Origin: Lichtheimia corymbifera B2541
Lineage: Eukaryota > Mucoromycota > Mucoromycetes > Mucorales > Lichtheimiaceae
Length of the DNA stretch: 64,000 nucleotides
NCBI GenBank assembly: GCA_000697475.1
Contig: JNEU01000829.1
Span: 1 to 64,000, forward strand
Direction of reading: 5' to 3'
This document shows positions 22,900 through 35,098 of this stretch, in pieces (position 1 is the first letter of the stretch; every line of letters starts with the position of its first letter). The notes beneath the pieces were generated by a model. The model was not told where the DNA came from and searched no databases. It saw only the letters and a list, made by a program, of their open reading frames with translations. A program made the translations under genes and the position numbers.

Positions 22900-24671
22900 A
22901 TGGACGTCCTTAAAGCTCTGGTTGCCCGAGTAGCTCGTGCTTTCTATGAACCGAAATACATTGTCATCTTGGACGAATTGAACAATGCGCCTCCAAACAG
23001 CAATGGGTATTGATTGACCAAGCTGTGTCTTTTTTCTTCCTTTGCTCATCTTTATATCTTCAGCGTGCGTGAAGAAGATCTCGTTATGGCCTTGAAAATG
23101 GCACCACGCGATGTCCATCGGATATGTGGCAAGCTGAAACAAGATCGACTCTTGAAAATGTTGGTGTTTCCTTGAGATCGGGGAGGGAGGGAGGGCGTGT
23201 GCATATATGTGTGCGTGCTTTGGAGACTGATGCTTATGTTGCAAAAAGGGCAACGCGTATGGAGGCGAGAAAGCAAGATCAGCGACCCGTTCCAAAAACG
23301 TATTACTATCTTGACTACAAGGAGTTTGTCGACGTTGTCAAATGGAAAATGTACAAGATGCAGACAATCGTACGGGATAATCTAAGGACGGTAAGTATAG
23401 GACAGTGATTAGGATGATAAGCATGGTATTGATATGGGGAATCTAGCAATCAGAAAACAAGGGATATATCTGTCCTAATTGCAGTCGCAAATTCACACCA
23501 TTGGATGCTATCGCTTTATCAGGAGGAGATGGTCTTTTCCACTGTGACATGTGCAGCAGCGTGTTGGAAGAAAATGACAATGCCGAGAATGTACAAGACA
23601 GCCAACAAGTATTGACACGTTTACAAGAACAATCACAACCCATCATTTCCTTATTGAAACAAACGGATTCTTTGGTGATTCCAGCAAGGTAACAACAACA
23701 GGGTCGCATAGCAACCCGAGAGATATCTAACTATGATGTGTATATTAGTTACATCTTTAAACCATCCGCATCCAGCAAAGGCACCAATGGTCATGCTCGA
23801 GGTATATATATATATATATATATATACAAACACACACATATACATGCTCACTTTTTTTTTTTTTTGCATCAGATGAACATGAATTGGCTATTGCTCAGGA
23901 TACAGGTGCTGGACAAGGTGAAATTATCGTGGATCTTCAAATGGACAACGAAGCAGCGCGCCGTCAAAAACAACAAGAAGCCGAAGAGAAACGTCAGCAA
24001 AACATGTTACCTGTTTGGCATCAACGTAGTACGGTGTCTGATGCACTGACTTCGACCTCGGAAGTGGTGGAAGAAAAGAAGAATGAGGATGAAGATGAAA
24101 TGTTTGAGGAGGTTGCTCAAGAAGAGTTTGATGCGGATCGTCACGATTGTAAGTATAATGTATATACGGGCACGCGTCTTTTGAGGATGCTCAACATCTG
24201 TCTTAGATTATGCCAAGTACTATGAATCACTCAGTCAAGCAGCTCCTGCCGCTTTGGATGCATCGGATGCAGAAGAAGAACCAGAGTTTGAAACTGTGGA
24301 AAACACGGAAGGATCCAACATGTTGGAGGAGAGGTAAGAGGTGCTTGTGTTTTGATGGGGGCCGCTTATCCATTATCTTTCTTTCTTGTAGAATGGATGG
24401 TGAAGAGGAAGAGTTTGAAGATGTCCCACTTGTATCTGGTAAGATAGAGATCGCATTTAGGACAAAGCAAGAGATACTAAACACATATATGGATAGTGAA
24501 TGGACGGATGGTACCATTGAATGAGATTATGGAAGAAGATCAAAGGAATATGACTACAGAAGAATACAGGGTACGTTGGTTTGACAACTTTTTTGTGGGT
24601 ATACGATGACGTCTAAGAACCGCATGATATAGGCATATTATGAAGCATGGCAAAGCTGGCAATCAAGTTAG
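22900..24671 (+). CDS. TFA1: transcription initiation factor TFIIE alpha subunit
   Basis: A spliced gene beginning MDVLKALVARVARAFYEPK encodes the extended winged helix of TFIIE alpha (VILDELNNAPP, REEDLVMALKMAPRDVHRIC, KLKQDRLLKM). After an intron comes RQDQRPVPKTYYYLDYKEF-VDVVKWKMYKM. The zinc ribbon is YICPNCSRKFTPLDA...FHCDMCSSVLEE, with CxxC pairs at about 23471 and 23546. A Gln/acidic middle part and a C-terminal block (MDGEEEEFEDVPLVS, MTTEEYRAYYEAWQSW) follow. It recruits and regulates TFIIH at RNA polymerase II promoters. At least seven introns are present; one starts with a (TA)12 microsatellite at 23803-23826. The stop is TAG at 24669-24671. Confidence 0.9.
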
Positions 24672-25025
24672 TGAATACCCCCCTCCTCTCCACCACCTTC
24701 ACCCTCCAAGAGCTAGTGAGTATAAAGATTTGACATGCACCGGATGTATGTCGCCCTCTCTTTTTTTTGTGTGTATGTGCGTCGGATTCAAGAGCGCTGG
24801 GATGGCAATAAACGTTTATTATGCAACATGTTCCTAAAGTGCAAAGAAATGATGTTGTCATGGTGATTGTAAAACGTCACAACAAAAAGCGTCGAGTATG
24901 CAGCGGGGGATGTTCGAGCAGGTGTTATTCACGGTAGATGGGCTGAACTTGAAGAGGCTGTCTCTGGTCGAAAAATAATTGTTTTTTGCCCTTTGCCTTT
25001 TCTTTTACTGCTGCCCTATCACCCC

Positions 25026-28000
25026 ATGCATGGTAAGTCTTTCCTGTACTGTCCAAGAAAAGAAAAAGACACATGTATATCATGCTTCATGCTTCCGGTT
25101 TCTGGTTCTCTATTTGCTACCCTCTCTCTCTATTCTACACTTGTCAACATGCTCAACCTTGGTCTCGCATCTGCTTATTTCTTCGACAATGCTTGAACCC
25201 ATCGATGGCAACTTTATAACTTTTACTTGTCAACGCGTTCCGCATTCCAGTCATGTATCGACATTTTACTTGTTTACCCCATCGTCCCTACGCTGTCGAT
25301 GCCCTTGTTGAGGATCCATTACCACGTATACACCCACACAACCACCCCTCTCTCTCGCTCTCTCACTCTCACTCTCTTTTTCTACCTTATACAACAACCC
25401 TCCCTTTCTCCCTTATGTGTGTATTTATATATCCCAACCCATTGTTTTGGCGTGATCCCATTATCCGTTGCTATGCATGTTGTCTCTCTCTCTCTTTTCT
25501 TGTACATATCATCCGTTGCTAATCATCATCGTAGAAGACCCCAATCCAAACGCAGTAACAAGCAAACGAGAAGCGGATGGCTTTATAAGCGACACTGAAA
25601 ATATGGCTATTGCACCTCGTAAACGAAGACGAAGAATCGTAACGTCATCCGAGGAAGAAGACAACGACGACGACGACGATGATCATAACCCAGCAACAGC
25701 AACATCTCCATTTTCGGATATGCAAGAATTAACACCCACCCCAGATTGGGATGATGATGATGACGACGACGATGATGATGACGATGACAGCGATGAAAAG
25801 AATGGCGAATTGGATACATTCGAAGAATTGAGCGAAGGCGAAGAACGACGTCGTCGAGTTGGTAACAGTGCCGATCCTGATGATTTTCGGTACTTGGATC
25901 CAGAATTGTACGGACTTCGAAGATCCGCACGCAGAACAGCAGCAGTATCCAATGCACAAAGAAAACACAAATCTTATGTATGTACAACATTGATCAGTTG
26001 CATATCCCTTGCCAACCAACACTCTATCCCTCATTACAGGCATTGTCATTATCAGACGAAGAGGAAGAGGAGGAGGAAGATGATTTGAGTGATCAAGACA
26101 GCAGCGATGATGATTATGGTGCTACTACTACAACATCAACTTCCAAACGTACAAAAAGAGCCACCAGAGTCAATACAACAGGTAAGATGGATACAAAATG
26201 AAATCATTGTATCTAACATGTCTCGAATGATTAGCTGGTTGGGATGATTCTGAGGAAGAAGAGGAGGACGATGATGACGAGAGCTCTGATGGTGATATGT
26301 ATGGACGTCCCCGAAGGAAAACCAACAGAAAACGAAGATCCAACAGGGGTAAGTTTTTTGAATCCTCCCTGGGTTATATGACCTATGCTGACTAAGCAAT
26401 TTCAGATGCACAATTCTCTTCCAGTGATGCATTGCGATATTCAACGCGTAAAAGGACCGTCACCAATTACAATGAGGATAATGCTGAAATGTGGGGACTT
26501 GATGACGACGAGGATGATTTCAGCGTGCCGACTTATACCCCACAACTTGAAGAGGAAGAGGAAGGCGATGTGATTGAAAGTATACATGATCATCGACGTT
26601 GTGAAGGATTCGGTAAGCAAAAGTCAATCTTTTTTCAGTGGGTTTTTCTAATTGCTGCCTTTTTTATAGCTGATGACCCTGAGGATGATCCTGAACACAA
26701 CATGGAATATCTCATCAAATGGAAAAACTGGTCTCATTTGCATGATACCTGGGAGACTTACCAGCATTCGAGATCGTTCAAAGGTTTCCGCAAGGTGGAC
26801 AACTATATCAAAACACATGTCTACGAAGAGCTTGATATCCGACGCCATCCTGATACAACACAAGAGGATATCGAGCAACTCAATATCAATACAGAGCGAC
26901 GACGTGATGATATTCAGGCGTGGCGAACAGTGGATCGCGTGATTGCCATGAAAGGAAATCCACCTGACTGCGAGTATTTTGTCAAATGGAAACGATTGCA
27001 TTACGATGACTGCACGTGGGAAAGCTCAGAAATTGTATCCGAAGAGCATCAGTCCGAGATTGACGATTTTCTTGATCGCGAACAGAGCCAGCAAATCCCA
27101 TCACGTTCAACATCCTACGCTCGATCACGACCCACATTTTCAATTCTTCGTGAGCAGCCCAGCTTTATTCGTGGTGGCACATTGCGTGATTATCAATTAC
27201 ACGGTGCAAGTTGGATGTATTGGCTTTGGTGTACCAACAAGAATGGTATTCTTGCTGATGAGATGGGTCTTGGTAAGACGGTGCAGACGATCAGTTTTCT
27301 CAGCACTATTTTCCATAAGCATGCGGTGTATGGTCCTTTTCTTATCGTGGTGCCATTATCAACGTCGGACAATTGGATGAATGAAATCAGACAATGGGCA
27401 CCTGCCATGAATGCCATTTGTTACATTGGCAACCGTAAAGCACGCCAAGTGATTCGTGAACAGGAGTTTTACATCAGCGGCACAAAAAAGCTCAAATTCA
27501 ACATTCTCGTCACCACCTATGAGATTGTGCTCAAGGATAAAGACGCACTGGGTGGCATCAAATGGCAGTACCTTGCTGTGGATGAAGCACATCGTCTCAA
27601 GAATTCAGAATCGCAACTTTACGAGTCATTGCAAAGCTTCCATACGGTGAATCGACTCTTGATCACGGGTACACCATTGCAAAACAGCGTCAAGGAGTTA
27701 TTGGCTTTGGTGGGATTCCTGATGCCACAAATGGATCTCAGCGAGTTGAATGTTGATCTTGACAAGGAAGATGATCATCAACAGGAAAAGATCAAAAAGC
27801 TGCATGAGAGTCTCAAGAGTATCATGTTGCGTCGTTTGAAAAAGGATGTTGAGAAATCACTTCCCAGTAAAACCGAACGCATTCTACGTGTGGAAATGAG
27901 TGATACGCAACGCGATTTGTACAAGAACATCCTCACCAAGAACTTTGAAGTGCTGAATCGAGGCTCTGAAAAGAACAAAAAGCAGTGGTTGAATATTGCC

Positions 28001-30511
28001 ATTGAACTCAAGAAAGCAAGCAATCATCCGTATCTCTTCCAGGATGCCGAGTTTGCTACGGGGAGCCGTATCGAGCAGTTGCGTGGTGTTGTGGAAAACA
28101 GTGGCAAGATGGTGCTTCTTGACAAGCTTCTTACACGGCTCAAAAACGATGGTCATCGTGTGCTTATTTTTTCACAATTGGTGATGATGCTGGATATCTT
28201 GTCAGATTACATGACACTACGGGGACACCCTTTTCAACGATTGGATGGTCGTATGCGTACTGAAGATCGTACCAAGGCGATTGAGCATTACAATGCACCT
28301 GACAGCCCTGATTTCGTGTTTTTATTATCGACGCGTGCTGGTGGTATGGGTATCAATCTTGTCACTGCCGATACCGTGATTATCTTTGATTCGGATTGGA
28401 ATCCGCAGAATGATCTTCAAGCCATGTCACGTGCGCATCGTATTGGTCAGACCAAATCAGTCAATGTGTATCGCTTTGTCACCAAGGGCACCATGGAGGA
28501 AGATATTATCGAACGTGCCAAGCGCAAGATGGTGCTCGAATACTGCATCATCAAACAAATGGATACCTCGGGTCTTTCACTTTTGCCTGAAAATGCTCTC
28601 ACCACCGCCTCTGGCAAGATGCGTCAATTACCATTCAGCAAGGATGAAATGTCAGCTATTCTCAAGTTTGGTGCACAAAACATTTTCCAGTCGAACGAGA
28701 ACACCCAAAAGCTCAGTGATATGGATTTGGATGATATCTTGGCGCGTGCTGAACATACCGAGACCCTTGAAGGACAAGACAGCGCATTGGGTAGCGAAGA
28801 CTTTTTAGCCCAATTCCAGATTTCTGATTATGGTGGCACAGCCAATGACTTGAGTTGGGAAGATATCATTCCAGATGAAGATCGACGTGCCAACGAGGAA
28901 AAGAAGATGATTGAGAATGAGTTGGCCTTGTTTGAACGTGCAGCTAAAAAGAAACGCAAGATCTATCGTGATGAAGACGACCTTGTGCTGACGGACGGTG
29001 AAGATGAACCCAAGGTGTCGAGGAAACGCAAGCGTAAAGCTGCTGCTGCTGCTGCATCCAGTAACAGTGGCGAGATGACAGAAAAGGATCTGCGCACGTT
29101 GATACGATGTCTACTAAAGTGGGGCGATGTTGAGAATCGATACGATGAAGCTGTACAGCGCACGGATCTCGAATTCAAGGATAAAAAGGTGGTTTTGGAA
29201 TTGTTGGACGATTTGGTCACGTCCTGTCGGTCCAAGATTGGCGAGCAGCTGCAGGCCACGGATATCAGCGAAGAAGCCATGCTCCGAGAAGTACGACATA
29301 CCAAGCAAAAGGCGATTCTTTTCACGTGGCGTGGTATCCAGAGTGTCAATGCGGGACAAGTCTTGCAGCGTCATCATGATATGAAGGTGCTTCGACAAAG
29401 ATTATCTTCCATGGCCAATGTGCTCAAGTTTAGAATGTCCCTTGGAGCCAAGCGTGTGCAAGGCTGGTCCTGCGCATGGGGTCAAAAGGAAGATGCCATG
29501 TTGCTTGTCGGTGTGGATAGACATGGATTTGGTAACTGGGCCAAAATCCAAGCTGACTCGGATTTGGAACTGGATGGCAAATTCTTTTTGGGTCAAGACG
29601 AAGATGATTCTACAAAGGAGGATAAACGTACTCCCAAAGCGATTCACCTTGTACGACGTGCAGAACAATTACTCAAGATTGTGGCCGAAGATGACAAGCA
29701 TCGACAACGACCCACCCAATCCACCTTGAAATTCTCAAAAGCAAAAAGCCCATCATCATCAACCACTCGAAAGGCTAGCAGCAGTAGTCCTTCAACAAAG
29801 CAACGTTCTGGATCACCCATGGTGTCCAATGGACATCATCGCAAGGGCAAAGCTGCCTCCTCTTCTCCTTCTTCCACGACACCATCATCCCATCATCATT
29901 CAACAACAACAACAACAACACAACCACAGTCGTCTTCCAAACGATCTGAAAAAGAAAACAAATACCCCGATGATGAAATGTACGAGAGTTATGATGAAGA
30001 CGAAGCACGACGTGTTTTGGAACCCGTACGACCCGTATTACTCAAGTTACGAGATGATACCAGCAAACTGGAGCCAAGTAAACTGGCCACTGTGATCAAA
30101 GATTGTGTCGGCAAGATTGGTAAATGTATCGACAAGGCCATGGATCGACTCTCTAGCAATTATAGCAGCACGCGACGTCACAAGTATCATCGTGATATGT
30201 GGCTCTATGTCAAGCGATTCTGGCCAAGCAAAAAGGTACGATACAAGGATTTGGTCAATATTTGGGATCGAATGAAGGCAGCCGATTCTCGATCATCCAA
30301 TGACCGAAGAGCATTACCCAGTGGTGGTAGTAGCAGCAGCAGTAGTAATAATCATAATACCAACAACAACAACACATCATCCTCCAGTAATTCTTCCTCT
30401 CACCACCGTCGACACCACCACCACCATCATCATCATCGTAGTAGTACCTCTTCTAGCAGTAGCTACCATCATCGTGATCACAGAGACGAACGCAGGGATC
30501 GTCGCCGTTAA
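25026..30511 (+). CDS. CHD1: CHD1-type chromodomain helicase chromatin remodeller
   Basis: About 1,580 residues. The start is a 7-nt exon ATGCATG followed by a 502-nt intron (25033-25534) that keeps the frame into [16 protein letters not shown]. Acidic N-terminal exons contain a run of 13 Asp (near 25750-25790). Chromodomain 1 ([17 protein letters not shown]) and chromodomain 2 ([16 protein letters not shown]) precede the SNF2 motor. The motor has [14 protein letters not shown] (Walker A), [29 protein letters not shown] and RAHRIGQTK. The SANT/SLIDE-like region ([25 protein letters not shown]) and the C-terminal CHCT domain ([15 protein letters not shown]) are present. The tail is His/Ser-rich. 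It spaces and evicts nucleosomes behind elongating RNA polymerase II. One intron (about 26613-26669) is 57 nt and stop-free. AATAAA lies near 30560. Confidence 0.93.
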
Positions 30512-30718
30512 TCTATTGTTTTGATTTTTTTTGTTCAATTCTGCATTGCATCATAGTACAATAAAGACACACGCTTTCTCTACTCTCTATACCCGCGTAA
30601 AAAAAGTGACGTGAAGTAGGGGACCCATGAAACGACTTTTTGGCAGCAGCAGCAGCAGCACAGTAAAGCGCGTGTTTTCTCCGCTCGGCGCTTCAAAAAT
30701 TTTTTGCATGCAATTGTC

Positions 30719-30726
30719 TATAAAAG
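30719..30726 (+). promoter_or_regulatory. TATA box of the candidate non-coding transcript
   Basis: TATAAAAG sits between the CHD1 polyadenylation region and an apparent exon ending at a GTAAGT donor (30775). No long reading frame follows before AATAAA at 31048. Confidence 0.5.
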
Positions 30727-30749
30727 AGCACGCTACCCTTGCCACCTTT

Positions 30750-31065
30750 TAAATTATATCTTTCTCTGCTACTGGTAAGTTTTGACTATTCTTTATTTTC
30801 TACCTTCATTTTTTATTATCTGTTGTTGGTTCAATGATGATTGGACTTTTTGCTACTAAACCCAGCTCATTTTGATCCGCTGTGAAAGATCGAATGTTCC
30901 TTCGTATCTGAAGAATCCACAACAGAACCCTTTCTTTTCTTGTTTTCTGTTATTGAGTATTGTGTACTTATCTATATACATCATTTTACTAGATCATGAT
31001 CTCGGTGGCTCTGTAAATACTATCTTTTATTATCATCTACTTTTTACAATAAAACCTATTTGAAA
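30750..31065 (+). ncRNA. candidate spliced non-coding host transcript with an intronic C/D-box snoRNA
   Basis: A TATA box (30719), a GTAAGT donor (30775-30780), a pyrimidine-rich TTTTACTAG acceptor (ending about 30992) and AATAAA (31048) outline a short two-exon transcript with no coding potential. Inside the intron a perfect C box ATGATGA (30834-30840) and a D box CTGA (30908-30911) are 67 nt apart. They are flanked by complementary arms GTTGTTGGTTC (30822-30832) and GAATCCACAAC (30913-30923), pairing at 10 of 11 positions including one G-U. The D box ends about 80 nt before the acceptor, similar to known intronic snoRNAs. A D'-like CTGT lies near 30880. The rRNA target was not identified. 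Confidence 0.5.
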
Positions 31066-31226
31066 TGTAATGACTGTTCTTTTATGTCAAGTGATGGGAG
31101 AAAGCCACCCAAAGTGGTAGGAGGAGTCTATTCATGTGTGTGTGAGAGAGAGAGACCAGTCGTGAGAGAGTAAAGCAGGTATTACTATTATTTCCACTTT
31201 CTTTCTTTCCCGGGTATAATACATAC

Positions 31227-32386
31227 ATGTCCGAGTCCACATTAGCCGAAGACGAGCAAGAATTACAGCACTTGATTGCCGAGTTGCAAGAGCAGTACCA
31301 TCGTTCAGTTCCTGTCGACAATGTTGTTCAGTATTGTGTCAACTTTTTTTACAATAAACTGCAGCAGCAACAACATGATTCGGATACAGAGTCCACGTTG
31401 TCATCGTTACCGCCCATGAGCACGTACAATTTGCAGGATAGACGAGTCTCAGTGAGTGCCGAGTCCATGACCCCTTCTCGAGCTGCTGCTTTTATGCCAT
31501 TTAGCAGCAGCAACAAGAAACCCAAGACCCGAGAACAATGTGAGCGTATTCGAGCGAGTGTGGCCGATCATTTCTTATTTCGCGACTTGGACGAAGAGCA
31601 GTATCGAGATGTGATTGATGCCATGGTGGAGAAACGAGCCAGCAAGGATGAGCGTGTCATTGAACAGGGCGCTGTAGGAGACTATTTCTATATCGTGGAA
31701 CAAGGGCATCTTGATTGTTATATCCAAGATCGGAAAATCACGCATTACACAGCAGGTGGAAGCTTTGGCGAATTGGCTCTCATGTACAATGCACCACGCG
31801 CTGCTACCATTGTGGCCACCACCCATGATACCGTCTTATGGGCCCTGGATCGTATCACTTTTAGAACCATTCTCATGGAAAACACTTCAAGACGTCGCAA
31901 GCTCTATGAATCCTTTTTACGGGACATGCCACTGCTTAGATCACTCGAACCCTATGAACGCCACAAAATTGCTGATGCCCTCGAGTCCGTTTCTTTCCAG
32001 GATGGCGACAAGGTCCTCGTACAAGGAGACGTCGGTGATCGCTTTTACATGATTGAAGAAGGTGAAGCCCTTGTATACCAAGACAATAAAAAGATCAATC
32101 GACTCGGCCGAGCTGCGTATTTCGGTGGTAAGATGTCCTCCACATATACACACTTTAGCACACTAAAATGGATGTATGTATAGAATTGGCCTTGTTGAAT
32201 GATGGTCCAAGAACAGCAACCGTAGTAGCCCATGGTCCATTAAAATGCGCAACATTGGGTAAAAAGGCATTCAACCGGCTATTGGGTCCTGTATTGGATA
32301 TTCTCAAACGCAACTCTCAAAACTACCATGAAGTAATTAGCAGCTTACCCTCGGCTTCTATACCACGGAATATTCCCCTTCATTAA
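31227..32386 (+). CDS. PKAR: cAMP-dependent protein kinase regulatory subunit
   Basis: Two exons (31227-32127 and 32184-32386) encode 367 residues. An N-terminal dimerisation/docking-like helix pair ([19 protein letters not shown]) is followed by a linker with the inhibitory site RRVSVS (residues about 73-78). Its serine in RRxS form suggests a type II-like phosphorylatable autoinhibitor. Two cyclic-nucleotide-binding domains follow. The first has the phosphate-binding cassette [15 protein letters not shown]; the second has [15 protein letters not shown], split by the intron. In the resting cell it holds the catalytic subunit inactive and releases it on cAMP binding. In fungi this pathway controls growth, germination and dimorphism. 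Confidence 0.94.
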
Positions 32387-32652
32387 ATAGTAAACCATCC
32401 CCACCTTTCTCTCTCTGATTAGAATCCATGTTATATAATCGTTTGGATGAGTGATATTAAAAAGATCGAGTGCTGTGGGTGACAATGATGATCCATGTAA
32501 GAAAAAAAATGATCGAGTTTACATAGTAACCACAACCTCCCGCCAAAAAAGGAAAATGCCATGGCAACGAACATACAATAGACAAAACATGATGCTATGT
32601 GAATATATATTTTGACATGATGAATGGGTTGAAATGATGAATGATATTCTGA

Positions 32653-33965
32653 TTACTGCTCCTCATCTTCGGCCTTGCGCTTCTCGCCAATCTTAGGATC
32701 GGACTTGCCCAAGTTTGCATAGGCTTCAGAGGTCTCACCTAATAAATGTATAAAGATTAGACATATTCCATAGTAAATATATAACAACAGCCTACCGTTA
32801 GCGAATCTAAAGTTGATGTTCTTGACTTCGTCCTTGGGCTTGTCCCGAAGAGCGAATGTCTTTTCTCTGCTAAGCTTGCCCTCCTTCAATTCAATGTAAC
32901 CAGCACCTTCTCCAGAAAAGGTAACGGATGCAACATCCTCCTTGCCAACAATTTCCTATATACACAGACATAGTGTCAGTTTGTGTGTGACACACACGTG
33001 TATCCATGAGACTCACCTTGATGGCATCTGCATCAAGATCCTTTGCACCATCGAATGTCATCAATTGCTTGTTGAACTTTGGTTGATCCTTTTTGTTGGG
33101 TTTCTTTTTGTCATTAGACTTCTTTTTGTCGCCTTGCTGTTGGGATTTGCCGTTATCAAAGAATGCATTGAATTTGCGCTTCTTGTAAGTTCTTGGTGCA
33201 TCCTTGTACAATTCAGACTTTTCATCCAAATAGTCCTTCCTGGATAAAAAAAAAGGTGTTAGAAGGCAGGGTGGTCGATGTGGGGGGCAAATCTTACTTG
33301 GTCTTGAGCAAGAGATCCTTGCCTTCGTATTGCAATTCCTTGGAAACAACATCCTTGGCTTCTTCAGGTGTGCTGAATTCGATAAAGGCACTGCCCTTGA
33401 ACTTTGGCGACTTTTCATCGGTCTTGCGAAGACGCACAGACAACACCTTGCCATGCTGGGAAAAGAGCTCATCAACCTTATCTTGCAACTGTAAAAGGAC
33501 CTCCTTGGGATTCTCAACGCTTTCATCCACCAATGGGAAACCTTTCTAATTTACCAACCCCATCTTGCTTGTTAGTATTGGTATCATGACCCCCATGTAT
33601 ATACACACTTACAGCGTAAATGGAACGGGACACCATGTCCTGCTTAACAACAGGCGTCTTGCGTCGAATGTTTTCACCACTCTCGTCAAGTTCAACAAGC
33701 TCGGAAGGTTGATCACGGATAGCAGCAACGACAGTGGGCAAGTCCTCGGTCAACATTTTCATTTTCTTAAAGCCGGCAATGGTGGCAAGAGGCACCCCTA
33801 TGGGATCGCTGTTAGATCTAGATCGTCTCCACCACCACCCTGTGATTACTTACAGCCCTCGCTGTTCTTTTCCTTCAAAGTCCACAAAAACTTGTCGAAT
33901 GGGAGATTCGAGTCGCTAAAGTAGAATTCCACTTGCTTGAGGATTTTGGGGGCGACGTCGGCCAT
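32653..33965 (-). CDS. LHP1: La protein (La-motif RNA-binding chaperone)
   Basis: A five- or six-exon gene. The La motif starts near the N-terminus ([18 protein letters not shown], then [16 protein letters not shown] and [14 protein letters not shown]). An RRM follows ([47 protein letters not shown]). A lysine-rich stretch is next and then a second, xRRM-like part ([25 protein letters not shown]). La binds the 3' UUU-OH of RNA polymerase III transcripts, protecting pre-tRNAs and other small RNAs in the nucleus. The basic/acidic C-terminus ([13 protein letters not shown]) probably holds a nuclear localisation signal. The start is at 33963-33965. Confidence 0.9.
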
Positions 33966-34492
33966 GGCGGTTTGTGTTGGTATGCGTAAAGTGCGTATCT
34001 TGACAACGAGAAAAAAGCCTGTTTCCAAGGTCATCGCAGAATGATACAAACTCAGCTCGATCCAGCCAATCAGCATGACAACCCAACAAGCCTTCGTGAA
34101 TGCTTTACTGTACACCCAATACTACCTCTCACTCTCTGTCAACCAAAACTCCCATCCATTATTGAATAAAGAAAATTCGTATTCATTGTCTTATATGCAG
34201 AATGAGGGTAGAAGGATCCCAATAGAACTTGTATGCATGAATGGATCACAGAAACCAAAATTGGGACTGGTGGACATATTGAAGAAAAATCGAAAAAGTC
34301 GATCAAACAACGATTCATCCGTTTTCATTGGGCTTTGATCCCGCGGATGCATGCACATGCACGCTTACACGTCAAACATTAATGTTTGAGTCAAAATGGA
34401 TCGACAACGCGCACACAATTTAACAAACATTTATAAATAGGGAAACTTTTGGTTACCCCACAAAAGAACGTTGTCTTTGGCAGCACGTCGCC
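33966..34492. promoter_or_regulatory. divergent promoter region between La and the EF-hand gene
   Basis: TATAAATA at 34432-34439 lies 54 bp upstream of the EF-hand start. No clear TATA box was found for the La gene on the minus strand. No other gene is supported. Confidence 0.5.
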
Positions 34493-35098
34493 ATGATTCA
34501 TTGCTGTACCACGCTACTACCACGCATGTCATCATCCACCACGGACACTGTACTGTCACCATCAGAACACCATTTAGCACATGACTTGTGCATTACGCCC
34601 GAAGAGCTTATTTCTTTAAAGCACGGTGAGTCTGAATGCATTATATGATCATCCACACACTGACCAATTCCAAATACAGCATTCCATATGCTGGATATCA
34701 AAAATCAAGGCATCATACCCATGGATACATTTATTACCGTTTTGAACTACCTTAATATGCAACATGCTGACAAGATTGCGCAAACGATCACTGCCACCTT
34801 TGATATTATCGATTTTGAAGCATTTGCTACCACGATGGTTCATTTGATACTGGATGACGACAACGACGACGCCAATCACATACTTCATCATCATCCCGAT
34901 AACGATTTATTGGCATGCTTTAAAGCATTTGATCAGAATGGCGATAATCTTATTAGCCGGGACGAGTTGCAACATGTCATGATAAGCCTGGGAGAACGGC
35001 TCTCTCCTTATGATATTACTGCCATGATGACTGAAGCAGATACAAATGGTGATGGATTCATTGATTTCGAAGAATTCAAACGGCTCCTCCCCGAATGA
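34493..35098 (+). CDS. calmodulin-like EF-hand protein with two functional hands
   Basis: Two exons (34493-34625, 34680-35098) encode 183 residues. The N-terminal 40 residues are Ser/Thr-rich. Four EF-hand-sized units follow, with a calmodulin-like spacing. Hand 1 (LDIKNQGIIPMD) and hand 2 (FDIIDFEAF, in which the loop is shortened) lack the calcium-coordinating acids. Hand 3 (DQNGDNLISRDE) and hand 4 (DTNGDGFIDFEE) keep the canonical 12-residue loops. Hand 4 is followed by FKRLL as in calmodulin and troponin C. It is probably a calcium sensor or a myosin light-chain-like partner; the partner is unknown. Confidence 0.85.

Noticed and set aside
22801..23295. 164-codon minus-strand frame
   Set aside because: It is antisense to the first exons of TFIIE alpha, which match their family well.
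25227..25598. 123-codon plus-strand frame
   Set aside because: It lies in the long first CHD1 intron, in CT-rich low-complexity sequence.
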